Source of the DNA: JANNPJ01 sp965200525
GTDB taxonomy: Bacteria > Actinomycetota > Actinomycetes > Actinomycetales > Kineosporiaceae
Length of the DNA: 64,000 bases
Reading direction: 5' to 3'
NCBI GenBank assembly: GCA_965200525.1
Contig: OZ241368.1
Span: forward strand, 2,294,001 to 2,358,000
The position numbers and the translations under genes are program-made. Below, piece after piece: positions 16,918 to 27,267 of this stretch. Position 1 is the stretch's first letter; each line of letters begins with the position of its first letter. The notes beneath the pieces are model-generated. The model did no database searches. It saw only the letters and a list, made by a program, of their open reading frames with translations, and was not told the DNA's origin.

Positions 16918-17772
16918 TTACCCCTCTTTGTGCTGACGAGCGGTGACCACCTGGAACAGACCGTAGGCAGCCAGGCCGAGGGCGACGACGGTGAGCACCC
17001 ACTTGCCGTAGGGCGCGTCAGCCAGCGTCTTCAGCGCCTGGTCGAGGCCACGAGCCTTCTCCGGCTGCTTCTTGACGCCGGCGATCACGACCAGCACGCC
17101 CAGCACGGCGAACGCCACGCCCCGGGCGATCCAGCCGGCCTGGCCGAGCTTGGTGACCCCCGGGCCCGGGCTGCCTTCGAGCTTCTCCAGGAACTTCTTC
17201 TCCACGCCCTGGTAGATCAGGTAGCCGGCGAAGCCCAGCAGGGCCAGGCCGATCAGCACCACCAGCACCTTGCCGGCCGGGGCGCCGAGCAGCTTGCCGG
17301 TCCAGTCGGCCTGCTTCTGGCTCGAGCTCTTGCTGCTGCCACTGCCGATCACCAGCTTGAGCGCCTGCACCCCGAGGGCGGCGCCGAACACGGCCTTGGC
17401 CCCGGCCCCGATCCGCTTGAAGATGAGCTTGCCGCCCTCCTCGGAGTCGTACCCGACGAAGGCCAGCACCACCTGCCAGACCGCGAAAGCGAACAGCCCG
17501 AGCGCCATCACGGCCAGCAGCCACTTGCCGAACGGCTTGTCGGCCAGCTCTTTCAGGGCCCCGGAGTTGTCCGCCGACTTGCTCGAGCCGCCGAACGCCA
17601 CCTGCAGCGCGATCCAGGCCAGCAGCAGGTACACGATGCCGATCGCGGCCACGCCGACCTGCCCGAGAGCCTTCACCCAGGGTGAGTCGGCCTTCACCGC
17701 GACCTTTCGGCCGGCCTGCTTGGCGTGCTGCTCCGTGCTGCTCTTGGTCGGTCCGGACGTCCGGTCGGACAT
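16918..17772 (-). CDS. DUF1206 membrane protein
   Basis: 284-residue integral membrane protein containing three similar units of two hydrophobic helices each: VKALGQVGVAAIGIVYLLLAW (about 40-60), a middle unit, and WIARGVAFAVLGVLVVIAGV, each followed by an LADAPYGKWLL-like element (LADKPFGKWLL and LADAPYGKWVL are seen). This internal triplication is the DUF1206 signature. Function unknown. The ATG at 17772 has AAGGGGTG upstream; a longer open frame to 17862 overlaps ispD-like coding and is rejected. Confidence 0.88.
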   Translation of the reverse strand: MSDRTSGPTKSSTEQHAKQAGRKVAVKADSPWVKALGQVGVAAIGIVYLLLAWIALQVAFGGSSKSADNSGALKELADKPFGKWLLAVMALGLFAFAVWQVVLAFVGYDSEEGGKLIFKRIGAGAKAVFGAALGVQALKLVIGSGSSKSSSQKQADWTGKLLGAPAGKVLVVLIGLALLGFAGYLIYQGVEKKFLEKLEGSPGPGVTKLGQAGWIARGVAFAVLGVLVVIAGVKKQPEKARGLDQALKTLADAPYGKWVLTVVALGLAAYGLFQVVTARQHKEG

Positions 17773-17858
17773 GGTGCACCCCTTGCTCAGGTGTATTGCT
17801 TCTGGCCCCGACCGTCCCATGCGGCCCGGTCCGCCGCATGCGCAGAATGCCCGGTGGG

Positions 17859-18545
17859 TCACCCCTCGGCGGGGGCCAGCACCAACGGGAGGAGGGCCTC
17901 GGCCACGGCCAGTTCGGTGGGGGTGGTGACGTGGACGTTGGTGGGTTCACCGGGGACGACGACGACCTGGCCGCCATCGGCGGTGACCATGGCCGAGTCC
18001 TCGACGGCGTCGCTGATCCGGTCGTGGGCCCGGCGCAGGGCGGCCAGGTCGAACGCCATCGGCATCTGGGCCGAGACGTTGCCGCCGGCCGCGGTGGTGG
18101 CGCCGGCCCGGCCGAGCAGCGAAACGGGCCCGGCGTTCTCGATCGGCTCCAGGCGCTTGATCGCGTCGGCCAGCGGCAGGCCGGGCAGGGCCCCGTCGGC
18201 CCCGGCCCGGACGGCGGCGATCACCCGGTCGTAGAGCACCGGCGAGGCCAGCGGGTGGGCGGCGTCGGTGATGACGACGACCTGGGCCTCCTCCGGCAGC
18301 GTGGCCAGGCCGCTGCGGACCGACTCGGCCCGGGTGGCGCCACCGGTGGCGGTCATGATGTTGTCGGTCAACGGCCAGTCGTGGCCGACCGGCAGCACCA
18401 CGACGACGCCGTCACAGCAGGCCGCGGCCACCTCGACCACCCGGTGCAGCAGGGTCTGGCCGCCGAGCTGGGCGAACTGCTTCAGCCCGCCGAACCGGTT
18501 ACCGCCGCCGCCGGCCAACACCACGCCCCACACCGGTCCATTCAC
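17859..18545 (-). CDS. IspD-fold cytidylyltransferase, atypical
   Basis: 228-residue nucleotidyltransferase related to IspD, which makes CDP-methylerythritol in the MEP isoprenoid pathway. The CTP-binding start VVLAGGGGNRFGGLKQF is intact, as are GLPLADAIKRLEP and the end GEPTNVHVTTPTELAVAEALL. Family residues near the active site differ: the usual HDAARP reads TDAAHP, the stretch holding E. coli Arg157 reads TTAAGGNVSAQMPMAF, and the Lys213 motif NIKVT reads NVHVT. It may thus be a paralogue with another acceptor. Start GTG 18545 has no clear ribosome site. It lies downstream of purL, past a long hairpin, and is not beside ispF or carD as canonical ispD usually is in actinobacteria. Confidence 0.75.
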   Translation of the reverse strand: MNGPVWGVVLAGGGGNRFGGLKQFAQLGGQTLLHRVVEVAAACCDGVVVVLPVGHDWPLTDNIMTATGGATRAESVRSGLATLPEEAQVVVITDAAHPLASPVLYDRVIAAVRAGADGALPGLPLADAIKRLEPIENAGPVSLLGRAGATTAAGGNVSAQMPMAFDLAALRRAHDRISDAVEDSAMVTADGGQVVVVPGEPTNVHVTTPTELAVAEALLPLVLAPAEG

Positions 18546-18578
18546 GTGCGTACCGTAGCGCTTCGGGCCGGATCGACC

Positions 18579-18653
18579 GACCGCAAAGGAGGACCGATCG
18601 CCCACTCGGCGGCCCGGCGGGCTCCGGCGGGCGGTTGGTCCTCCCTTGCGGTC
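18579..18653. repeat. Long hairpin element copy 1, downstream of purL
   Basis: Arms GACCGCAAAGGAGGACC (18579-18595) and GGTCCTCCCTTGCGGTC (18637-18653) pair at 16 of 17 positions around a 41-base GC-rich loop. It begins two bases past the purL stop and could terminate purL transcription. A second copy with compensating changes is at 55215-55287. Confidence 0.8.
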
Positions 18654-18655
18654 GC

Positions 18656-21006
<2,351 letters not shown>

Positions 21007-21010
<4 letters not shown>

Positions 21011-21726
21011 GCTGACACCACTCCTTGCAGGGCGGAGGTGAAGAACCGCAGGCCGTCGGTGCCGGAGCCGGCCGCGCCGGTGGCGTCGCTCTCGGGGCCG
21101 TAGCCGGCCTCGACGGCGTGCTCGGGGTGCGGCATCAGGCCGACGACACTGCCGGAGGCGTTGCTGACCCCGGCGATGTCGCGGTACGAGCCGTTCGGGT
21201 TCATCCCCCGGTAGCGGACCACGACCTGGCCCTCGCCCTCGAGCCGGTCGAGGGTGGTCTCGTCGGCGACGTATCCGCCCTCGCCGTTCTTGAGCGGGAT
21301 GACGATCTCGTCGCCCGCGGTGTATCCGCTGGTCCAGGCGGTGCTGGTGCGCTCGACCTCGAGGGCCTGGTCGCGGCAGATGAAGTGCCGGTGGTCGTTG
21401 CGGATCAGCGCCCCGGGCAGCAGGTGCGACTCGCAGAGCACCTGGAAGCCGTTGCAGATGCCGAGCACCGGCAGCCCGGGCGTGACCTGGTCGGGCGGTC
21501 CGGCCAGCCGGATGATCTCATCCATCACCGGCGCGAACCGGGCGATCGCACCGCAGCGCAGGTAGTCGCCGTAGGCGAAACCGCCGGGCAGGATCACCGC
21601 GTCCACGGAGTGCAGTTCGGCGTCCCCGTGCCAGAGCGGGACGGCGGTGCCACCGGCGATCCGGACCGCGCGGGCGGCGTCCCGGTCGTCGAGGCTGCCG
21701 GGGAAGGTGACGACACCGATCCTCAT
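21007..21726 (-). CDS. purQ: Phosphoribosylformylglycinamidine synthase subunit I (PurQ)
   Basis: Glutaminase subunit that supplies ammonia to PurL. 239 residues, class I amidotransferase: nucleophile Cys91 in LGICNGFQVL, oxyanion-side PGGFAYGDYLRCGA, and the His-Glu pair in GLMPHPEHAVE. Start ATG 21726. Sixty-four bases separate it from purS; it overlaps purL by four bases. Confidence 0.97.
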
Positions 21727-21790
21727 GGCTGTATCTCTCCTGATCGAACCTGATCGAACCGACGGGCTGGGGGTCGAGCGCAGGCCGAGG

Positions 21791-22039
21791 TCAGTCCGCC
21801 GCGCGGACGGCGACGACGTCCTCGATCACCGGGTTGGACAGCAGCGTGCGGGCGGCCTCGGCGGCCCGCTCCAGCACGTCGGCGTCCACCTCGCCGTCGA
21901 CCTCGAGCTCGAACCGCTTGCCCTGGCGGGCACCGGCGAACTCGGCGAACCCGAGCCGGGCCAGGGCGCCGACCACGGCCTTGCCCTGCGGGTCGAGGAT
22001 CTCGGGCTTCGGCATGACGTCGATCACGACGCGTCCCAT
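21791..22039 (-). CDS. purS: Phosphoribosylformylglycinamidine synthase subunit PurS
   Basis: 82-residue small subunit that assembles PurL and PurQ and helps channel ammonia. It shows the family pattern VIDVMPKPEILDPQGKAVVGALARLG and ELEVDGEVDADVLERAAEAARTLLSNPVIEDV. ATG 22039 with AAGGAGCT seven bases upstream. First gene of the purSQL unit. The 285-bp gap to the divergent alpha/beta hydrolase gene presumably holds both promoters, but no clear hexamers or purine riboswitch structure were seen. Confidence 0.95.
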   Translation of the reverse strand: MGRVVIDVMPKPEILDPQGKAVVGALARLGFAEFAGARQGKRFELEVDGEVDADVLERAAEAARTLLSNPVIEDVVAVRAAD

Positions 22040-22324
22040 GGCGTGAGCTCCTTGTGTGCCGGTGCTCAGCGTTCACCGGCTCGTGGGTGGGCTGTGCCGG
22101 CGGCGAACAGCTACCTCAGACGCTACCGGACAGCCGCCCCCGCCCCGGCCACCCGGTCGTCCCCCTGCAATGATCTTGGTTCGGTTAATTTTGGTCGCCA
22201 GGGCTGTCGGCACACGCTCCCAGGCCGATGTACTGGTCCGAACGATCCGAGACCGGGCGGTTTGTCCGCGCCTCGGACGACGCCATCATCGCGCGCCCCT
22301 CCGGCGCCGAAGGAACGAGGGACC

Positions 22325-23119
22325 ATGGCTACACCAGTCGTCTTCATCCACGGTCTGTGGCTGCACGCCACCAGCTGGCAGCCCTGGGTCGAGAAGTTCA
22401 CCGCGGCCGGATATGCGCCGATCGCCCCCGAATGGCCGGGCGGGCCCGACACCGTGGCCGCGGCCCGGGCCAACCCGGACGCCGTGGCCGGCTACGGCGT
22501 GGCGGCCGTCGCCGACCACTACGCCGACATCATCGCCGGCCTGCCCGAGAAGCCGGTCGTGATCGGCCACTCGTTCGGCGGGCTGCTGGTGCAGAACCTG
22601 GTCGGCCGGGGCATCACCCTGGGCGGCGTGGCCATCGACCCGGCGCCGATCAAGGGCGTGCTGGCCCTGCCGATCTCGGCTCTGCGGGTGGCCTCGATCG
22701 CGCTGCGCAGCCCGGCCAACCAGAAGAAGGCGGTGTCGCTGACCAAGGACGAGTTCCGGTACGGCTTCGGCAACGCGCTGAGCATCGAGGAATCGGCCGA
22801 GCTGTACGAGAAGTGGGCCATCCCGTCGCCGGGCAAGCCGCTGTTCGAGGCCGCCTTCGCCAACTTCAACCCGAAGGCGGCGACCAAGGTGAACACGGCC
22901 AACGCCGACCGCGGCCCGCTGCTGCTGACCAGCGGGGGGCACGACCACACGGTGCCGCCGGCGATCGTCCAGGGCACGCTCAAGCAGTACGCGCGCTCCG
23001 GCGCCGTCACCGAACTCAAGACCTTCGAGGACCGGGGCCATTCCCTGACCGTCGACCACGGCTGGGAAGAGGTGGCTCAGACCGCGCTCGACTTCCTCAA
23101 GGCCCACTCGATCACCTGA
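22325..23119 (+). CDS. Alpha/beta hydrolase
   Basis: 264-residue cytoplasmic hydrolase. Nucleophile elbow GHSFGG (about residue 82), oxyanion region VVFIHGLWLHATSW, an acid candidate in LLTSGGHDHTVPP and catalytic His in FEDRGHSLTVD. The cap region is short. Substrate unknown; similar proteins are annotated as esterases or lipases. ATG 22325 follows GAGGGACC. It is divergent from purS and convergent with the deaminase gene, so probably monocistronic. Confidence 0.9.
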   Translation: MATPVVFIHGLWLHATSWQPWVEKFTAAGYAPIAPEWPGGPDTVAAARANPDAVAGYGVAAVADHYADIIAGLPEKPVVIGHSFGGLLVQNLVGRGITLGGVAIDPAPIKGVLALPISALRVASIALRSPANQKKAVSLTKDEFRYGFGNALSIEESAELYEKWAIPSPGKPLFEAAFANFNPKAATKVNTANADRGPLLLTSGGHDHTVPPAIVQGTLKQYARSGAVTELKTFEDRGHSLTVDHGWEEVAQTALDFLKAHSIT

Positions 23120-23132
23120 TCCACCACCACCG

Positions 23133-23148
23133 CCGGACCCGGGTCCGG
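23133..23148. terminator. Palindrome between convergent genes, possible terminator
   Basis: CCGGACCCGGGTCCGG is a perfect 16-base palindrome 14 bases after the hydrolase stop. A second imperfect inverted repeat (CTGAGC / GCTCAG) lies just beyond, up to the deaminase stop. No U tract follows, as is common in high-GC actinobacteria. Confidence 0.4.
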
Positions 23149-23170
23149 GTCGGCTGAGCGCACGGCCGGC

Positions 23171-23659
23171 TCAGTACTCGACCCGGTCCGGTTGGGTGTT
23201 CCACTGCTTGAACGGCAGGGTGGCGCCGTCGCTGCCGATGTGGGCCACGGTCAGCGGCCACTGCTCCGGCGGCGAGGTGAACACCTCGTAGAAGGCCCGG
23301 TCGTCGAACCCGGCCTCGGCCGCGTCGTGCCGGTCGGCGGCGAAGATCACCCGATCCATCCGGGCCCAGAGCGCCGCCGACAGGCACAGCGGGCACGGCT
23401 CGCAGGAGGCCACCAGCAGGCAACCGTCGAGCTTGAAGGTCTGCAGCACCTGGCAGGCGGCCCGGATCGCGACCACCTCGGCGTGCGCGGTCGGGTCCAG
23501 GCTGGGCGTCACCTGGTTGACCCCGGTCGCGATCAGCAGGCCGTCCTTGACCACGAGCGCGCCGAACGGCCCGCCCCCGGCGATCACGTTCTCGGCGGCG
23601 GCGGCCACGGCCCGGTCGAGCCATTCCTGCTCGCTCACGGGCGGGGTCTGGATGCTCAT
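23171..23659 (-). CDS. Nucleoside/guanine deaminase, CDA fold
   Basis: 162-residue zinc deaminase. Zinc ligands and proton shuttle are His59 and Glu61 (HAEVVAIRAA) and Cys89/Cys92 (CEPCPLCLSAALWAR). The long C-terminal part with FYEVFTSPPEQWPLTV is like GuaD-type guanine deaminases and related nucleoside deaminases. ATG 23659 overlaps the xanthine dehydrogenase stop (ATGA), which ties it to purine breakdown: guanine to xanthine, which the neighbouring enzyme then oxidises. The exact base is inference; adenine/cytosine-type activity is less likely. Confidence 0.85.
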   Translation of the reverse strand: MSIQTPPVSEQEWLDRAVAAAAENVIAGGGPFGALVVKDGLLIATGVNQVTPSLDPTAHAEVVAIRAACQVLQTFKLDGCLLVASCEPCPLCLSAALWARMDRVIFAADRHDAAEAGFDDRAFYEVFTSPPEQWPLTVAHIGSDGATLPFKQWNTQPDRVEY

Positions 23660-26457
23660 TCGGTGCTCCTGATCTCAGGGTCGGTCGGGTGTCGGTCGAG
23701 GGCCAGCCAGATCCGGTCCCGGCTCAGCGGGAGCTCGGTGAACCGGATGCCGGTGGCGTCGCGCAGGGCGTTGGCCAGGGCCGGGGCCACCGGGTTGAAC
23801 GGGCTCTCGCTCATGGATTTGGCGCCCATCGGGCCGAGCCGGTCATGGGTCGGCGCGAAGACCACGTCGGTGATCGGGACGTCGGCGTAGGTCGGCAGGT
23901 GATAGCCGCGGAAGGTGGTGGTGGTCACCGTGCCGGCGTCGGCGCCGTCCCGGCTGATGTCGACGTGCTCGAACAGGGCCGCCCCCAGGGCCTGGGCCAC
24001 GCCGCCCTCGACCTGCCCCCGGCACTGCATCGGGTTGATCACCTGGCCGGCGTCGGCGGCCTGGATGCTGCGCAGGAACCGCAGCTCGCCGGTGCCGGGG
24101 TTGACCGCCACCCGGAAGCCGTGCACGTTGAACGCGACCGAGCGGGGTGAGCCGCTGGACTCGCCGCGGCCGGTCAGCTCGACCCCGGAGCCCTCGTCGG
24201 CCTCGCGCAGGGCGGCCAGCGACATCCACCGACCGCGCGGCTCGACCCCGCCGGACTGCAACCGGCAGTCGGCCACCGGGTGGCCGGTGACCCGGGACGC
24301 CGCTGCCAGCAACCGTTCTCGCAGGGCCTCGGCCGCCTTCACGGTGGCCGCGCCGGCAACCACGATGCCGGTCGAGCCGAAGGCGCCGGTGTCGTAGCCG
24401 ACGACGTCGGTGTCGGACTGCCGCAACCGGATCGAGTCGACCGAGGTGTTCAGCACGGTCGCCGCGATCTGGCCGTGGGCGGTGCTGGTGCCGTTGCCGA
24501 ACTCGGCCGTGCCGACCCTGAGCTCGTACCGCCCGTCGGCGTTCAGCGAGATCGTGACCTGGCTGTGGTGGCCGCGCGGCGGGATGGTGTCGATCATGGC
24601 CATCGCCGTGCCCGCCCCGACCAGCCAGCCCTCGGGGGCCGCCGGCTCCCCCGAGCGGTCGGCCAGGGCCGCGGCGACCGTGCTCAGGCAGAAGTCGAGG
24701 CCGTAGCTGCCGTACTCGACGTCGTGGTCCTCCTCGCTGAACGCGTGCATCGGGTCCCCGGGCCGGACGGCGTTCAGCTCCCGGAACGCGATCGGGTCCA
24801 GGCCCAGGTCGCGGGCCAGCTCGTCCATCGCCGACTCGACCGCGAAGATCAGCTGGCTCAGGCCGTAACCGCGGAACGCGCCGGACGGCAGGGTGTTGGT
24901 GTAGACGGCGTACCCGTCGACCCGCTTGCTACGGCAGCGATAGACCGAGATCGACTCGTTGCAGCCGTGAAACAGCACACCGGGCGCGTGGTTTCCGTAG
25001 GCGCCGGTGTCCGAGACGACCCGCAACTGGATCGCCGTCAGGGAGCCGTCCCGGGTGGCCCCGACCGCGATGTCGATCGTCATCGGGTGCCGGGTGGTGG
25101 TGCCGGTGAACTGCTCCTCCCGGGTCAGCTCGAGCTGGACCGGGCGGCCGGTGCGCAGCGTGGCCAGCGCCGCGACGTCCTCGACCAGCATCTCCTGCTT
25201 GCCGCCGAAGCCGCCGCCGACCCGCTCGCACAGCACCCGCACGGTGTCCCGGGGCCGGTCGAGCACCGCGCAGAGCGCCTCCCGGGTCAGGAACGGGGTC
25301 TGGGTGCTGGTCCGGACCGTGAGCCGGCCGTCGTCGTCGACCCAGGCGATGCAGGCGTGGGTCTCCAGGTGGGCGTGCTGCACCCGCTGGGTGCGATACG
25401 TGGCCCGGTGGACGGCGTGGGCCGTCTCGAAGCCGGCCTCGACGTCGCCCAGGTGGCCGTGCACCTCGGCGACCACGTTGGCGCCGGCCCGGGCCACGCC
25501 GTCGGCCGGGCTCCGATCCGGGTGGATCACCGGGGCACCGGCCGCCATCGCCTGCTCAGGATCGAAAACCGCCGGCAGGAGGTCGTACTCGACGTGCAGC
25601 CGGCGGGCCCCTTCCTGGGCCGCGGCCACGGTCTCGGCCACCACGGCGGCCACCCGCTGCCCGACGAACCGGACGACGTCGTCGAAGACCACGCTGTCGT
25701 GGGGGTCGTCGGCCATGCTGTCGTGCCGGGCCGTGGAGAACCGGCGCGGTGGGGAATCCGGTTGCGCCAGAACCGCGACCACTCCGGGGACGGCGAGCGT
25801 GGCGGTGTCGTCCAGGCCGGTGATCCGGGCGTGCGGGTGCGGGGAGCGAACCAGCACGCAGTGCAGCAGGCCGGCGACCGTGGTGTCCAGGGTGAACCGG
25901 GCGGTTCCGGTGACCACGCCGTGAGCGGCCGGGGCGGGCAGGTTGCGCCCGACCTCGGCCCGGGTCGGCTCCGCGTCCGGCCCGGCCGGGCGCGGATCGG
26001 GCCGCTCGACGTGGGCGGCGCCCTGGACGGCGTCCCGGATCGCCCGGTATCCGGTGCAGCGGCAGAGGTTTCCCTTCAGCGCCCGGGGCAGGTCGGTGAG
26101 CTGCTCCGGGCTGAGGGCGGCGGTGGTCATCATCATGCCGGCGGTGCAGAAGCCGCACTGGAAGCCCTGGGCGTCGAGGAACCGCTGCTGCACCGGATGC
26201 AGGGTGTCGCCGTCGGCCAGTCCCTCGATCGTGGTCACCTCGCGGCCGGCGGCGCGGCGGGCCGGGTACAGGCAACTGTGCACCGGGACGCCGTCCACGT
26301 GGACCGTGCAGGCCCCACAGTCTCCGGCGTCGCAGCCCTTCTTGACCCCGTGCCAGCCCTGGCCGCGCAGGTAGGTGCGCAGGCACTGGCCGGCCGCCGG
26401 GGTCTGGTCGGCGACCTTGCCGTTGATGTTCACGCTGAAGTCGGACCCGGTGCTCAT
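23656..26457 (-). CDS. Xanthine dehydrogenase, fused [2Fe-2S] and molybdenum-binding subunits
   Basis: 933-residue fusion. Residues 1-150 bind two [2Fe-2S] clusters: Cys42, 47, 50, 62 (GCDAGDCGACTVHVDG) and Cys101, 104, 132, 134 (CGFCTAGM, LCRCTGY). Residues about 170-930 are the molybdopterin domain, with CERVGGGFGGKQEMLVED, GAFRGYGLSQ and the late GAKSMSESPFNPVAPALANAL, whose Glu occupies the catalytic base position of the usual GVGEP motif. Oxidises hypoxanthine/xanthine to urate (family knowledge), passing electrons to the FAD subunit encoded upstream. ATG 26457 overlaps that gene's stop; the deaminase gene overlaps its end. A nicotinate- or other purine-specific enzyme remains possible. 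Confidence 0.88.
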   Translation of the reverse strand: MSTGSDFSVNINGKVADQTPAAGQCLRTYLRGQGWHGVKKGCDAGDCGACTVHVDGVPVHSCLYPARRAAGREVTTIEGLADGDTLHPVQQRFLDAQGFQCGFCTAGMMMTTAALSPEQLTDLPRALKGNLCRCTGYRAIRDAVQGAAHVERPDPRPAGPDAEPTRAEVGRNLPAPAAHGVVTGTARFTLDTTVAGLLHCVLVRSPHPHARITGLDDTATLAVPGVVAVLAQPDSPPRRFSTARHDSMADDPHDSVVFDDVVRFVGQRVAAVVAETVAAAQEGARRLHVEYDLLPAVFDPEQAMAAGAPVIHPDRSPADGVARAGANVVAEVHGHLGDVEAGFETAHAVHRATYRTQRVQHAHLETHACIAWVDDDGRLTVRTSTQTPFLTREALCAVLDRPRDTVRVLCERVGGGFGGKQEMLVEDVAALATLRTGRPVQLELTREEQFTGTTTRHPMTIDIAVGATRDGSLTAIQLRVVSDTGAYGNHAPGVLFHGCNESISVYRCRSKRVDGYAVYTNTLPSGAFRGYGLSQLIFAVESAMDELARDLGLDPIAFRELNAVRPGDPMHAFSEEDHDVEYGSYGLDFCLSTVAAALADRSGEPAAPEGWLVGAGTAMAMIDTIPPRGHHSQVTISLNADGRYELRVGTAEFGNGTSTAHGQIAATVLNTSVDSIRLRQSDTDVVGYDTGAFGSTGIVVAGAATVKAAEALRERLLAAASRVTGHPVADCRLQSGGVEPRGRWMSLAALREADEGSGVELTGRGESSGSPRSVAFNVHGFRVAVNPGTGELRFLRSIQAADAGQVINPMQCRGQVEGGVAQALGAALFEHVDISRDGADAGTVTTTTFRGYHLPTYADVPITDVVFAPTHDRLGPMGAKSMSESPFNPVAPALANALRDATGIRFTELPLSRDRIWLALDRHPTDPEIRSTE

Positions 26458-27263
26458 CGGCGCACCAGCTCCTGCCGGATCTCCTCGGCCAGCCGGAAGG
26501 TCAGGTGCCGGCGCCAGGCGGGCAGGCCGTGCACGTCGTCGTGGTAGAGATCGTCGGGGATCGCCTGCTCGATCGCGGTGGCCAGCTCGGCCGCCGCCGG
26601 GGCTCGTTCGAACCGGAGCTGGACCGGCCGCGTGGTGCTGGCGGTGACCGTGAGGGTGAACTCGCCGCCGGCGTCCTCGCGCCCGATCAGGAGAGCCGCC
26701 GAGCGGCCGAGCGTGGTCAGGGACTGCTGCCGGAACGCCGTCCGGGCGGTGAGGGCGAGCCTGGGCAGGGTGATCGAGCGGATCAGCTCACCGGGCCGCA
26801 GGGCGTGCCGGTTGTTGCCGACGATCAGGTCGACGACGGTCAGGTCGCGGCGGCCACCGGCCGGGGTCCAGAGCTCGCACCGGCCGTCCAGGGCCGCGGT
26901 GAAGGAGATCATCGGGCCGGCCGGCAGGGCGTTGCCCAGGTTGCCGCCGACCGTGGCCAGGTTCCAGATCTTGAACGAGGCCAGGAACGACTCGCAGCAC
27001 TGCGTGATCAGCGGGCCGACGGTCCAACCCGGCGGGGGCTCGAACCGGTACAGCTCGGCCACCGTGCAGGTCGCGGCGATCACCAGGCCCTGCTCGGTGA
27101 CCTCGAGCGCGGGCCAGCCGAGCGAGGTCAGGTCGAGCAGCCGGCGCAGGTGGGCCTGTGGTTCGGAGAACAGCCAGGTGCCACCGGCCAGCCAGGCGTC
27201 GCCCGGCCGCCAGTCGGCCGGCCCCGCTCCGGTGACCAGGTCTTCGACGGTGCCCAGGTCCAT
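26454..27263 (-). CDS. Xanthine dehydrogenase FAD-binding subunit
   Basis: 269-residue FAD-binding molybdopterin-dehydrogenase subunit (CoxM/XdhB-like). It has the FAD pattern WLAGGTWLFSEPQ (normally AGGTDL), the region FKIWNLATVGGNLGNALPAGP that contacts FAD, and the CO-dehydrogenase-flavoprotein C-terminal domain. Start ATG 27263 is four bases after the stop of the amidohydrolase gene. It partners the fused Fe-S/Mo protein downstream; together they make a complete enzyme in two polypeptides rather than three. Confidence 0.87.
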   Translation of the reverse strand: MDLGTVEDLVTGAGPADWRPGDAWLAGGTWLFSEPQAHLRRLLDLTSLGWPALEVTEQGLVIAATCTVAELYRFEPPPGWTVGPLITQCCESFLASFKIWNLATVGGNLGNALPAGPMISFTAALDGRCELWTPAGGRRDLTVVDLIVGNNRHALRPGELIRSITLPRLALTARTAFRQQSLTTLGRSAALLIGREDAGGEFTLTVTASTTRPVQLRFERAPAAAELATAIEQAIPDDLYHDDVHGLPAWRRHLTFRLAEEIRQELVRR

Positions 27264-27267
27264 CGGC

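Noticed and set aside
22040..22324. Purine riboswitch or PurR site ahead of purS
   Set aside because: No conserved three-way junction sequence or palindrome could be found by eye.
24280..26547. Plus-strand open frame of 755 codons opposite xanthine dehydrogenase
   Set aside because: Antisense shadow of a secure gene; no recognisable motif.
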